Shown in pieces: positions 1-11,262 of a stretch of 64,000 bases of DNA. The translations under genes and the position numbers were made by a program. Source of the stretch: Salvia splendens (Eukaryota > Streptophyta > Magnoliopsida > Lamiales > Lamiaceae); assembly GCF_004379255.2 (NCBI RefSeq), contig NC_056043.1, forward strand, positions 1,984,001 through 2,048,000, given 5' to 3'. Numbering within the stretch: the stretch's first letter is position 1; each line of letters starts with the position of its first letter. The notes below the pieces were generated by a model. It was not told the DNA's origin and did no database searches. It saw only the letters and a program-made list of their open reading frames with translations.

Positions 1-92
1 ACCTACAAATTACCTAATTATGACCTAAAAGTGCCCTAATTATGATATTGTTCTGCGTTTCTGTATTTAAATTCAGTTTTGCATAGATCAAA

Positions 93-135
<43 letters not shown>

Positions 136-1292
136 AGTTTTGGAGATATTTACAATAAAGTTATTTAGATTAAAAATATAATTTAATTAGAACTAAATCT
201 ATTAATGAATGTGTACATTTAAATGCCGTCAGTTTTCATATACATATTTAGTTCAGGTAACATTACAATATATTTGATGAGATTAAAAAATAATTTTTTT
301 CCATACACTAAATTTTTAATCGGCAGTTTCATACTTAATGCATTAATCAAGAAATGAGACTGTTCTCATTCCAATTTTCAAAAAACCTGACATTTAGAAA
401 GCCCTTTCACTAATAGAGATCTCAATCACGATATTAACTATAGCCCTCTACTATCAGTAAGGATTATCAAGTAGGTTGACCCAGTGTAAGATATCGAATA
501 CAGATCTAAAACCTCCAAAATAGAATAAGTGATCAACAAAGTAAAATTGAACTAGGACGGAGGAAGAATTTTATTGATATTTGGCTCATTTGTTGGTCAT
601 GATGAGTATATTTTAAAGTTAAGGGTTTAGGATTTAGATTTCAATGTTTGAATTTTTAGTGTATAGGGTCACTATATTGCAATGAAATGAATGTTTTGAA
701 AGATGATCGAGGGTAGTTAAAAAGTATAATGAATATTATAGTGGCAATAATCTAATTTTAAAGATTTTATTTTAATACTATAAAATTATCTATTTGATAA
801 TCTCAGTATACTATTATAGTGAAATATATAATTAATTTAACTATAATTTATATTTTCTATCTTCTGTCAATGAAAAATTATTATATTGATAAACTCACTT
901 TTGTATGTCTGCGTGAATGTTATTTAATACTAATAATTTATTTATTTTTAGTATAATGATAATCTTTCTAAAATTGATATGCACACTTTAATATAATTTC
1001 AGGTTTATTATCACAAATAATTATGGTAAATAGTGTTTAATATGCACCATACATAAATATATTTTGAATCTTCTACATTCTCGTTATTGATTAATTAATG
1101 AGATTAATTATGTTGTTTGAATGTTTCATTTTTATTTTTTCCGCTTCTTGATTCTCAATAATTAAATAAATTTTCATTCACATAACTATAATTAGTAATT
1201 CATCATATTTATTTAAAAATTTATAAAGTTAAATTCACAATTATTTATAATTTAAACAAAATATTTCATAATTGGAAGAAAATAAAATGGAT

Positions 1293-1319
1293 CGTGCATA
1301 GCACGGGTGTTATACTAGT
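1293..1319 (+). mobile_element. Helitron 3' terminus (hairpin plus CTAGT)
   Basis: A short perfect hairpin (CGTGC-ATA-GCACG, 1293-1305) is followed 9 bp later by CTAGT (1315-1319) and then T. A hairpin about 10 bp before a terminal CTRRT, inserted before a T, is the known 3' signature of Helitrons. The 5' terminus, which should start with TC after an A, was not identified, so element length is unknown. No Rep/helicase coding is visible, so this would be a non-autonomous copy. Confidence 0.5.
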
Positions 1320-1870
1320 TAGTAATAATAATACACTCCTATGTCTTAATTTTCACATTTCAAATTTATAATAAATTCTTATTGATACTCGTGATAGAAT
1401 ATACATATCTTCATTACAACTAATAGGGAGCATATTTTTTCAAAAGTGAGTCATCGAATCTATCCCATAGATTATAATTTCATCGAAATTCTGTGAAGTC
1501 TATTAAATTTATCTGTAATTTATAATAATTGTAGCACTTTTATCTTGATTTTATAAATTTTATAAATTTACAATTTTTATGACGATTTGTTCAACATTTA
1601 TTATTAGAATTTCACTCCTAAGACGGAATTGTAGCATGATCAATGTCGAAGATGATAGTAGTACTATTTATATTTCTTATATTAAAATTTAATTTTAAAA
1701 AATAATTGTATGAAAATGATTGAGTAAGTAATACTATGAATTGACATAATAAGTAATACTATGAATTGACATAATTTTATAATTATTTGATGCACTTTAA
1801 TAACATCATTAACCATAGAAGAGAATAAATAGGCGGTTGACATTAACTGCTAATAAAAGAAGTCTAAAAA

Positions 1871-1878
1871 CGACGTCG
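1871..1878. promoter_or_regulatory. Palindromic ACGT-core element upstream of the receptor kinase
   Basis: CGACGTCG is a perfect palindrome with an ACGT core (C-box type, a potential bZIP site) about 215 bp upstream of the chosen ATG. The position is plausible for a promoter element; function is inferred from the motif only. Confidence 0.25.
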
Positions 1879-2090
1879 TCACGGCCCAGCGACTGAAGAG
1901 GTCTTCGTCAATGGGGTATGGCGTTGGTTGGCTGCAAAGCAATTCTCTTTATCCACTTCCTTTTACGTTAAAATATCTTCAAATCCCATCGCACGTCACT
2001 GTCTTGACCGGATGAGCGTAAGCGGCTCGAGGAAAGCTCCAAGAGGCATATTGTTCCTCATTTCCACTGTCCACTGCAAGCTCACTAATA

Positions 2091-5000
2091 ATGGAAAGAA
2101 CATTGAGGTTAGTGTTCATGTCTTCATTTTGCTTGATTTTCCTTGCAATTCCCGCTTTAGCAGCTGCATTGCCAAGACAGAAGCTCATCCAAGATGAAGG
2201 TGATCATAGATTTATGTTTTGCAATTCGTTTTTAAGTTGAAACTGTTTCAAGATTCGATTTTTGATGTTCTTGAATGGCAGTGGAAGCACTGGAAGAGAT
2301 AGGGAGAAAGTTGGGGAAGAGAGATTGGGATTTCAGCAAGGATCCCTGTGGTGGAGAAGGGAATTGGACTGCCAATGATGGATTAGGCGTTGAGAATTTT
2401 GTCACTTGCGATTGCTCTTTCGATCACAATACTACTTGCCGTGTTGTTAGAATGTATGAATTCAAACCCTTGTTAGTTACATGTGTTTTTAGTATATGGA
2501 GCTTTGAGCAATGTGAAAATTTTATGCATTAACGCTTGTCGAAACTTGGGAATTTGTGTTATTACTAAGTTTCTGAGCGTGTGGTCTAACGGTTTTTTGA
2601 CTGTCACTTTCACCGGGCAGGGTGGGAGTGGGGTTGGGCTCCGGGCGATGCTAGGGTGTATCTCAGAACGAGGGATGTTCTGTGATAATGTTTCGGGTTA
2701 CAGATTAGAGCGTAGTGTGTTGTTGGCTGATCTATCTAGCTGTGTTTCACTTCAATAGTTTGTTCTTGTCCAGTTACTAAGATGTATGCGAGAATTAGAG
2801 TACTAGTAGAATGTTTCCTACTTAACTTAGTTGTTCCCTTAAACGTCGACTGTTTAGAACACATTTCAGGAAAGCTGTTTCTGCTTATGTATGCCTCTTC
2901 CACTTTCAGGATCTAGACGGATTTTATGTTTACGTTTTGTATTAACATCATTACCAACTCCAGTGTTCAGTATATAAAAGCTGATTACTCATGCTACTAA
3001 GTTGTCGCTGTTTGCATAAAGCATTTACACATTAAATTACCGCAGGTCATTGGATGGACAGAATCTAACAGGAGTAGTTCCACCGGAATTTACCAGGCTT
3101 CGCTACCTTAAAAGTTTGTATGTCATTATTCTAAGATCGAAGCTATACTTCCATTTTTGAACTTGTTAGTGTTTGAAGAATAACAAAATTCAATTTTTTT
3201 CAAGCAGTGAAGTTGCTCCATTGTGTTGTGCAGGGATCTTAGTCGCAATTGCCTAAGCGGCTCTATACCTCTTCAGTGGGAAAATATGAGCTTGGCTGAA
3301 CTGTAAATCTAAGCTTTGTGCTCTTATTTTAGCCCTGTATCCCTCAGGCGTAACTCATCCACACATGTTCTTGACTGTTAATTATTACTCGGTTTGTGCC
3401 AAATATATGCAGGTTTTTAATGGCCAACAGATTGTCTGGTCCATTTCCAGTTGTCATTACCAGAATTACCACTCTCGTAAACCTGTACGATAATATTTTG
3501 AAATTTTTATCTTTGTCCTTCTCTTTGTAACCACAACTTGGATGTAATGTAACATGTTTTTTTTAGTTCTGCAAGATTTTTGTACAAAACTTGCTGCTAT
3601 GCTGCTCGTAAATGTATTGAGATTGAGACATATGTGCAGGAGTCTTGAAGGGAACCAATTTTATGGGCCCATTCCTTCGGAAATTGGACGCTTAGTCAAT
3701 GTGCAGAGACTGTAATTTTCTTTCAATATACCACATTCTAATCAATATTTACTTCCTTCTTCTGCAAAGAATGTCCTAATTGGTTTGTTTCGACTGCGTA
3801 TACAACCTTTTCAGTGCTCTATCATCAAATGCATTTACAGGAAACCTACCCCTCGGATTAGCCAGGATGACAAAGCTAGTTGATTTGTAAGTACCTCGTA
3901 CAATTCATTCAACTTCTTCTTGTTTTCTTCCTCTTTTTGGGGCTCGCAGGCGAAGGGGTGTTGTCAATTCCAGTTAATTTATCTTTTTTTTTAAAATACA
4001 GAATTACAATAATAAGTAGTTTTCATGTGTTGTCTACTACTCTTAGGAATGAGGATGCAAGATATCTAGCTTCTTCTTTTTTTCCTCTTCTTTGCAAGGA
4101 TTTGTGGTTTACGTTGAAATTCTTCAATTATGTAGGTGGCTAAGTGACAACAACTTCACAGGAAAGATACCAGATTTTATCAGTCACTGGAAGCATATTG
4201 AAAAAATGTAAGCTGTCTTGTCTTTTGTTTGAAGTGGGCATCGTTGGTCATATCACTCTGGAATTACATGGTTAATCTTTGGCTTGCTGCAGATTCATGA
4301 TAGGTTGCTCCCTTCAGGGACCAATCCCTTCTTCTATTTCTACTCTTACAAACTTAACCGACTTGTAAGTAGTTGGAATTAGCTTTCCAGTTCTTGTTTT
4401 TGGGTTGTGGAACGATCGTTTATCCTGTTATGACATTTCAGGAGGATCACTGATTTGAGAGGTGAACAGTCTCCTTTTCCTCTCATAAGAAATATGAAGT
4501 CCATCACAGTGCTGTGAGTTTTATAATAATTGCTCTTGATTTTACGCAACTGATTCAAGTCTGGATCGTTTGAAATCGATTCTGATACACAGGATACTGC
4601 GAAACTGCTTAATACGGGGTGAGATCCCTGAGTTTCTGGGAAACATGGCAACGTTGAAGACTTTGTAAGTGTTTGAGACTTTCAATCATCATTTCCAAAG
4701 CCTTATTTACTATCTTCTGGATTCTCACTGTTCAATCGGCTGAATGAGTTTCTCCTTTGGTATATCGAAAATAATGTTGCAACATTCTAAATTTCCCCTG
4801 AATGACCTGATATCTTATCAAAATGGAATTATTAAGTACCTTTCTCTCTTCAACTTCGAACTGCAGGGACCTTAGTTTTAATAATTTGACCGGGGTTATT
4901 CCAGCGTCGTTCGAGCATCTTGCAAAAGTTGATTTTATGTAAGTCCGTACTCTTTTTTAGTTTTTGAATGCACTTTCTAACATTCGTTTAGTTTTGCTGC

Positions 5001-8000
5001 TTAATCAACAACTATTGTTGCGCGCTTATAGGTATTTGACTGGAAATAGACTTACCGGACAAGTTCCTAAGTGGATTTTATCACGAAACAAAGACGTGTG
5101 AGGATCTTTCTCCATCATCATATGTGCTTTAGTATATCTGACATTGATGGCTTTTGATGGCATCTTTTAAACTCGAACATCGCTCTTGAAAATGTGAAAC
5201 TCCTCATGACATTTACAATAATATGCATTTGCACTAGTTAAGGTCTTGAAAATTTTCACTTATGTTAGTATTATATTGCAGAGACTTTTCTTTTAACAAT
5301 TTCACATTGGACAACTCTTCGCCGACTGAATGCCCACGAGGGAGTGTGTAAGTATATAATCTGTCGTTCTTCTGCCTGTCATTTTTTCAACCACAGTCGA
5401 TCCAACCTATATTTCCCGTGCTTGTGTTGCTTCAGAAACCTTGTCGAGAGCTACTCCTCAGCAGCTACTCAGTTGTAAGATTACAAGCTACGTTTTTTAG
5501 TTAGACGAATCTATATTCAAAGAAGTCACATTCTTTAAAAATATCGATATCCATACATGATCTCCATTTTCCATTTTGTCTAGTGGTGGAGTTCAATCAT
5601 GCTTGAAGCAAAATTTTCCATGCCAGAATCCAATACAACAGCGTGAGTAAATTTACAATTTCTGAATTATTTCGAATTAATTTGTACTCCCTCCGTCCCA
5701 GCCTAAGGGAGACATTTCCTTTTTGACAATAATCAACTCACTTCTCTCTCTGAAAGTTGTAATCTTAAGTTTGGGTTATAATTGCTATTATCTGTTTCAC
5801 TTAGAAGAGATACATCAAGATCAAGTTGTGAACTTCATTTATTTACCATTTCATCGGATGCATGTACCATTCATTCAAATTGGGAGGAATAGATCATGAC
5901 TATCTTCTCTATTGTTTACCAACAGAATACTATTCACTACACATTAACTGCGGCGGCCAAGAAACAACTACCAACGATAAGACAAAATTCGAAGCTGATT
6001 TAGAAGCCAGAGGTGCAACAACGTTTTATTCGAGGGAGAATTGGGCTCTTAGCAGCACAGGGGATTTCATGGACGACGCTTTTGAATCCGATACATACAT
6101 TATGGCCACCAATAGTTATGCTCTACATAATTTAACCGGCCCTGTATCAGAGCTCTATAGCACAGCTCGTGTGTCTCCTCTCTCTCTCACCTACTACGGT
6201 CTTTGCCTCATGAACGGAAACTACACGGTGAAACTTCACTTTGCTGAAATTGTGTTCACAAACGACAGTACATTTACCAGCCTTGGCAGGCGATTCTTTG
6301 ATGTCTATTTGCAGGTAAATGCTGTCCCGTCCCAGTTGAAACGTTTCACCCTAAGATTATTTAATTTGCTAACCATTATCGTGAGTGCAGGAAAACTTGG
6401 TGTTGAAGGATTTCAACATTGCAGCTGATGCCGGTGGGACTGGAAAACCCATTATAAAGACTTTCACTGCAGTAGTTAAAAACAATACGCTGAAGATCCA
6501 TCTGTACTGGGCCGGAAAAGGAACCCAAGGCATCCCAGACAGAGGAAATTACGGTCCTCTGATATCAGCTATATCAGTAGATCCTGGTATTCTCTCTTAT
6601 TAAGAAAAATAATCATCACGCTTTTTGCGTCACTGCTTGTCACTTTGTAGTTCAGTGCATATCGTAACAGGCAGTGATAGCTCCATGGCAAGTAAATCAT
6701 GAATTTACGATAAAAACATGACTACAAACGAAAGCAGCTATCAAATTTTAGGGAAGCCTTTGCATTTGTTAGCTTGCTTGAGTTTTTATGAAATTTTGGT
6801 TCTGCAGATTTCAGGCCTCCTGTTCGCCACAAGAAAGTTAGCTCGGTTATGATGGGTGGGATGATAGCTGTAGCAGTTTCCCTTCTACTTCTCGTTGTCG
6901 TGATCTTGCATAAGAAATGCTTCCTTGGAAGAAAAATCTCTACTTATAAAGGTACCTCCTCTAGAGTTACTATTTTCTCACATTATGCATGTTTTAGACT
7001 GCTACGTATATCTATCAGTACGATATCGAGATATGCGTTTTTTCAGTCTGAAAATAGCGTGGGAGGTTCTTGAACTAATTTATCCGATGAAAATAGCTTT
7101 AGATATACTACTATTTAGTTTTTGAATGAAGAGGCTTTCAAATTCCAATTGTTCTTTACTTATATTTCATTTATATTACAACTTCTGTCTTCTGGCACAC
7201 GTTAATTTTTCGAATGGAATTAGCTTCATACGTATCAAAACCAAATAGCTTTCGACCGTGTGGCTATGCAAAGAAATAACTTCATAAACTACGCTTATCA
7301 ATTGCTCTCTGTCCCATTTCAATAGGCTTAAGGCACAGAAATAGGATGAAGGGATTTATCTCATTTTCTAACGACCGTATCTTTCATGATCAGAGCTTAG
7401 AGGCATTGATCTACAAACAGGTCTATTCACGTTAAGACAGATCAAGGCTGCGACTGGGGACCTCGATCCAGCTAACAAGATTGGCGAGGGTGGTTTTGGT
7501 CCTGTTTACAAGGTGCGCATTGTTTTCTCTCGTTACTTCTCCTCAGATAGCTATGAAAACCTCTCGTAATGTAGATGTCATCATGTCGCCAATCGTTCCA
7601 TTGTGCAGGGTCTATTATCAGATGGAACCATTATAGCGGTGAAGCAGCTCTCGTCTAAGTCTAAACAGGGAACACGCGAATTTGTCAATGAAATCGGATT
7701 GATTACTGCATTTCAACACCCTAACCTTGTAAAGCTCTATGGATGTTGTGTTGAAGGAAATCAGTTAATGCTGGTGTATGAATATCTGGAAAATAATAGT
7801 CTCTCACGCGCCCTTTTCGGTGAGAATCATACTCTAACTGCCCAATATTTCAGTGTTCGATACTACTAAACCATTCGATTGGCAGCTTCTGATTTTGTTC
7901 CATTATAGGGAATCAAACAACGGAAAAACTGAAGTTAGACTGGCCTCAGAGAATGAAGATCTGCCTCGGCATAGCTAAGGGATTAGCATACCTTCACGAG

Positions 8001-9127
8001 GAGTCGAGGCTGAAAGTAGTCCACAGAGACATCAAGACTAGCAACGTTCTACTTGACAAAGATCTGAACGCAAAAATATCCGATTTTGGCCTTGCAAAGC
8101 TTCATGAGGATGATCACACACATATTAGTACAAGAGTTGCTGGAACTATGTAAGCTTATTTTTCTCAAATTTCCAAGATTTTACCTTTCTGAATATTTCT
8201 GTTAAATGTAGCATGTCAAACTATAATCTACTAAGATATTATAATAGGCAGTTATATGACTATGTTTTGATTGTAAGTTGTCTTGTTTCTGATTCGGAAT
8301 GCAGAGGGTATATGGCTCCAGAATACGCAATGCGCGGTCACCTGACAAACAAAGCAGACGTGTACAGCTTTGGCGTCGTTGCCTTAGAAATAGCCAGCGG
8401 CAAAAGCAACACAAACTACATGCCAAAGGAAGACTCTGTTTATCTTCTTGACTTGGTATTGTCTCTTTGCTTTGTGTGGATTTTTGGTCAATTCCGAAAT
8501 TGGAATATGAAATCTCGACTTTTCAATTTTTCGCAATTGTCCTATGATGGTTAAAATCGAAACTGACGTTGCAAAATCAAATATGGTGTGGCTAACCATC
8601 GTTTCTGACAAAATGACGTCGTTTTAATTAACACCCGAAATAGAATAACGTCGCTTTATTGTCCTGACCAAAAGTCGACATAAAGTTATGATTTAATTGA
8701 CAATTATCCTTTTAACATGTGTAGACTAACACCCTCGTGCTTTTATCAGGCCAATGTTTTGCACGAGAGAGGTAGCGTGTTGGAGCTCGTTGATCCGGAG
8801 TTGGGGCATGACTACTCGTCCGAAGAGGCTACGGTGATGCTGAACGTGGCCCTTATGTGCACAAATGCAGCCCCGAGCCTGAGGCCAACGATGTCTGAGG
8901 TGGTGAGTATGCTTGAAGGAAGGAGTGCTGTTCGGGGTCCAATCTCGGATGTCGGGTCGTCGAGTGGCGATTCGAAGTTCCGGGCCATAAGAAAACACTT
9001 CTGGGAGAGCCATAGTTTGACAGCAAGTAGTGGTGTGGGTTCTGATTCATTCTTGGAAAAATTAGACAGTGAAGAGAATTATATTCTTCAAACAAATGGG
9101 CAGAACAACAATAGTTCGAATATTTGA
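2091..9127 (+). CDS. LRR-malectin receptor-like serine/threonine kinase (LRR-VIII-2 type)
   Basis: Transmembrane receptor kinase of the plasma membrane; ligand unknown. Twenty-four exons: 2091-2199, 2282-2453, 3046-3117, 3234-3302, 3413-3484, 3640-3711, 3815-3886, 4136-4207, 4293-4364, 4442-4513, 4593-4664, 4867-4938, 5032-5097, 5282-5347, 5436-5474, 5584-5642, 5926-6314, 6391-6586, 6808-6951, 7394-7512, 7609-7819, 7909-8149, 8305-8455, 8750-9127. They sum to 3057 nt, 1018 aa, all GT-AG. The protein has a signal peptide (1 to ~26), about eleven LRRs (~94-355; most LRR exons are exactly 72 bp), a malectin domain (~410-604), one membrane helix (~619-641) and a kinase. Kinase motifs are complete: [10 protein letters not shown] 683-692, Lys704, HRD 801-803 (an RD kinase), Asn808 and DFG 821-823. 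The start was chosen because it gives a secretory signal peptide. Family resembles Arabidopsis At1g07650/At1g53430/RKF1-type kinases; no orthologue is claimed. Confidence 0.95.
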
Positions 9128-9228
9128 CCATTTTTTTTTCGAATAAAATTATGTTCAAAATTTATTTTACTAAACATATGAGTAAATTGATCTTTTTAGC
9201 CACAATCACAAACGAGTAAACTGATCTT

Positions 9229-9531
9229 GACTATAATATGGTAATGGTAGTGATAAAATGCAAATTCATTTATTGTACAAACTCTAAACTTTTTAACATA
9301 TTGTCAATATTATAACATCCATACAATGTCAACATGGTGTAAAATATCAAGATTTTGATGTCAATACAATGCTAATACAATATTAACACAATGTTAATAC
9401 AGTGTCAACAGTTGACACTGTGTTGATATTTTCTATTGCTGTTATTTTGTAATCTGTTGACATTTTTTAACGGTCCAGATCATAGTTTAGAGTTTGCACA
9501 ATATTTAGAATTTGCATTCCGACTATAATAT
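9229..9531. mobile_element. Mutator-like MITE with 11-bp target duplication
   Basis: The element (9240-9520) is flanked by an identical 11-bp direct repeat (GACTATAATAT) at 9229-9239 and 9521-9531. Its ends are inverted copies around AATGCAAATTC...TATTG(T)RCAAACTCTAAACT. The interior is rich in TGTTGACA/TGTCAACA motifs and has no ORF. TSD size fits the Mutator superfamily. It lies about 100 bp past the kinase stop codon and may sit in its 3' UTR or terminator region. Confidence 0.7.
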
Positions 9532-9854
9532 TTTGAAATAAAAAAAAATTACCTATTGAAATAATGAAATCCTTACATGGAAAGCGTGTGGAATCGAAGG
9601 GTTTAGGGTACACATAAAATTGGCAAATTAAGATGATCAAATAATTCAAATATATCAATTTAAACGTCATGGAAATAAATAAAATCATAATCCACCTAAC
9701 GAAGGAAATCTTAAAAATAAATAAAAAATTTGGCGAATTAAGATGTTAAATAGAATTCGACATATAATAGGCAAGGCTTTTTTTAAATTGGTAGAACCAC
9801 TATAAAGAAGGAAAAAAGTGTATTCCTAAAAAAAAGATTTCGATTTCTTGTAGG

Positions 9855-9866
9855 TTTATAAATACA
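9855..9866 (+). promoter_or_regulatory. TATA box of the RING-H2 gene
   Basis: TTTATAAATA lies about 70-80 bp upstream of the ATG at 9935, a usual distance for a plant TATA box with a short 5' UTR. It supports the view that the interrupted RING gene was a real transcription unit. Confidence 0.5.
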
Positions 9867-10333
9867 ACCAACTTGTACAAACCAAATTTAAATTCGAATC
9901 GACATTGATTTATTGAATTGGAATTGGAATTCCAATGATGTGGATGAACGATGTTGAAATCTCAACGAAAGTAGTAAATCAACCACTCCACCATATTGAT
10001 TTCCCTCATCTTAGCATCAAATTCAATTTTTCCTTCCACACCAAATATTATGACTATCTCATAAACATCGACTCTTCTTCTTCTAGAGCCAAGCCACGGC
10101 TTCTTCCCTCGATTTCCGCAAAACGCACCACCACGGCCACCGCCATCTTCCGAGAACGCTTGTCGTACGATGCAGTCAAAAAGGCCATCACGGATCATAT
10201 AGGAAGGGACAAGCACTTGCGCGGTCTCTTGACCAAGCGCGCGTGGGAGAATGTGGTCAACGCTATTGGAGTCAACGGGACAGTACCTAAGTATGTCGAA
10301 TTAAATGTTGATTTGAGTATAGAGATGAAGTAC

Positions 10334-10338
10334 TCGTA
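10334..10338. repeat. Left target-site duplication of the outer Copia element
   Basis: TCGTA immediately precedes the 5' LTR and is repeated at 20561-20565 immediately after the 3' LTR. The 5-bp size is that expected from a Copia integrase. Confidence 0.9.
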
Positions 10339-10659
10339 TGTGAAGATGGAATCCACGAGCTCGGCGCTGCATGACAAGTTCGGTATTACATATCGGTTGT
10401 TAGCCGAACTGAATCGAGTTCGGTGATTAGCCGAGCTTCATCGAGTTCGGTGATTAGCCGAGCTTAATCAAGATCGGCGAAGTAGCCGTTGTGAAGTAGC
10501 CGTTGCTCAGTCATAGCCGTTGAAGTATTAGTTAATTTTCGGTTAGAGTTAGTTTGTAACTGCAGTGTGTAGTTAGTGAGCTGTTGAGCGCGGTTTTTTG
10601 TAGTAGTCTAGCTCAGCTACATATACTCTACTTCTACTTGAAGAGAGAGTAATCCATTG
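10339..10659 (+). repeat. 5' LTR of the outer Copia, first part
   Basis: This part matches 20100-20420 of the 3' LTR. It contains two copies of a GAGTTCGGTGATTAGCCGAG unit and several further TTCGG/CCGAA motifs. It is cut at 10659 by the nested element; the LTR resumes at 15827. Confidence 0.9.
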
Positions 10660-11206
10660 TGTAATGCTATCAGATACGCGACTCAATCTTGTTATCACAA
10701 CGAGATCGATTCCGGAACAAGAAGAACGAATACTTGATATGAAAATGAATAAGCAAAAACAATTCTTGGAGAGTCAATGGAAATCTTGTGTTTTATTTGT
10801 GTGGAAGATTACAAAACTCTTGGATGAAAAAATCTCTTTTTCTTTTTCCACAGCTCGGCTCTATTTAACTAACACTTATCTAACAACTAGTTCAAACCTA
10901 ACGGCTTTCATTTAAAGCTAACTAACTAGTCGCATCCGACGACGTGCATCAGTTAATAACAACTGTTAACTCCGAACTCGTTTAAGTTCGGCCAACACCG
11001 AGCACCAACACCGAGCACTGAGCACCGAGCTCAACACCGAACATTGAGCTCGGTTAATCCCTGAGCACGACTACAAACTCGACCAATCACCGAGCATGAT
11101 TGCAGTTCGTCAGATCACTGAACAGCATATCGGTCCCTAATCGCCGAACAGTATATTGGTAACCGAACTGAACTGATTGTGCAGTTTTGCCCCAATCCTC
11201 ATAACA
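10660..11206 (-). repeat. 3' LTR of the nested Copia
   Basis: A 547-bp direct copy of 15275-15821. It carries a dense cluster of CCGAGC/CCGAAC motifs. On the minus strand it begins TGTTATGAGG and ends GCATTACA. Confidence 0.95.
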
Positions 11207-11262
11207 AATCTCCACCTTGGGACATAACTGGACAATCCATAGATTTCATCCATCTTCCACAA

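Larger units (their letters stand above)
1..2090. other. AT-rich intergenic/5' region of the receptor kinase gene
   Basis: No coding region is supported here. It holds a (TA)n microsatellite at about 97-132, a probable Helitron 3' terminus at 1293-1319 and a perfect 25-bp tandem duplication at about 1726-1775. The last 250 bp should contain the promoter and 5' UTR of the downstream receptor kinase gene. Confidence 0.6.

Noticed and set aside
3880..4143. Separate small ORF within the receptor kinase
   Set aside because: It lies across an exon and an intron of the 24-exon kinase and has no independent support.
5690..5770. CTCCCTCCGTCCCAGCC block in intron 16 of the receptor kinase, a possible Stowaway MITE
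   Set aside because: Only one terminus can be seen; no matching inverted end or TA duplication was found.
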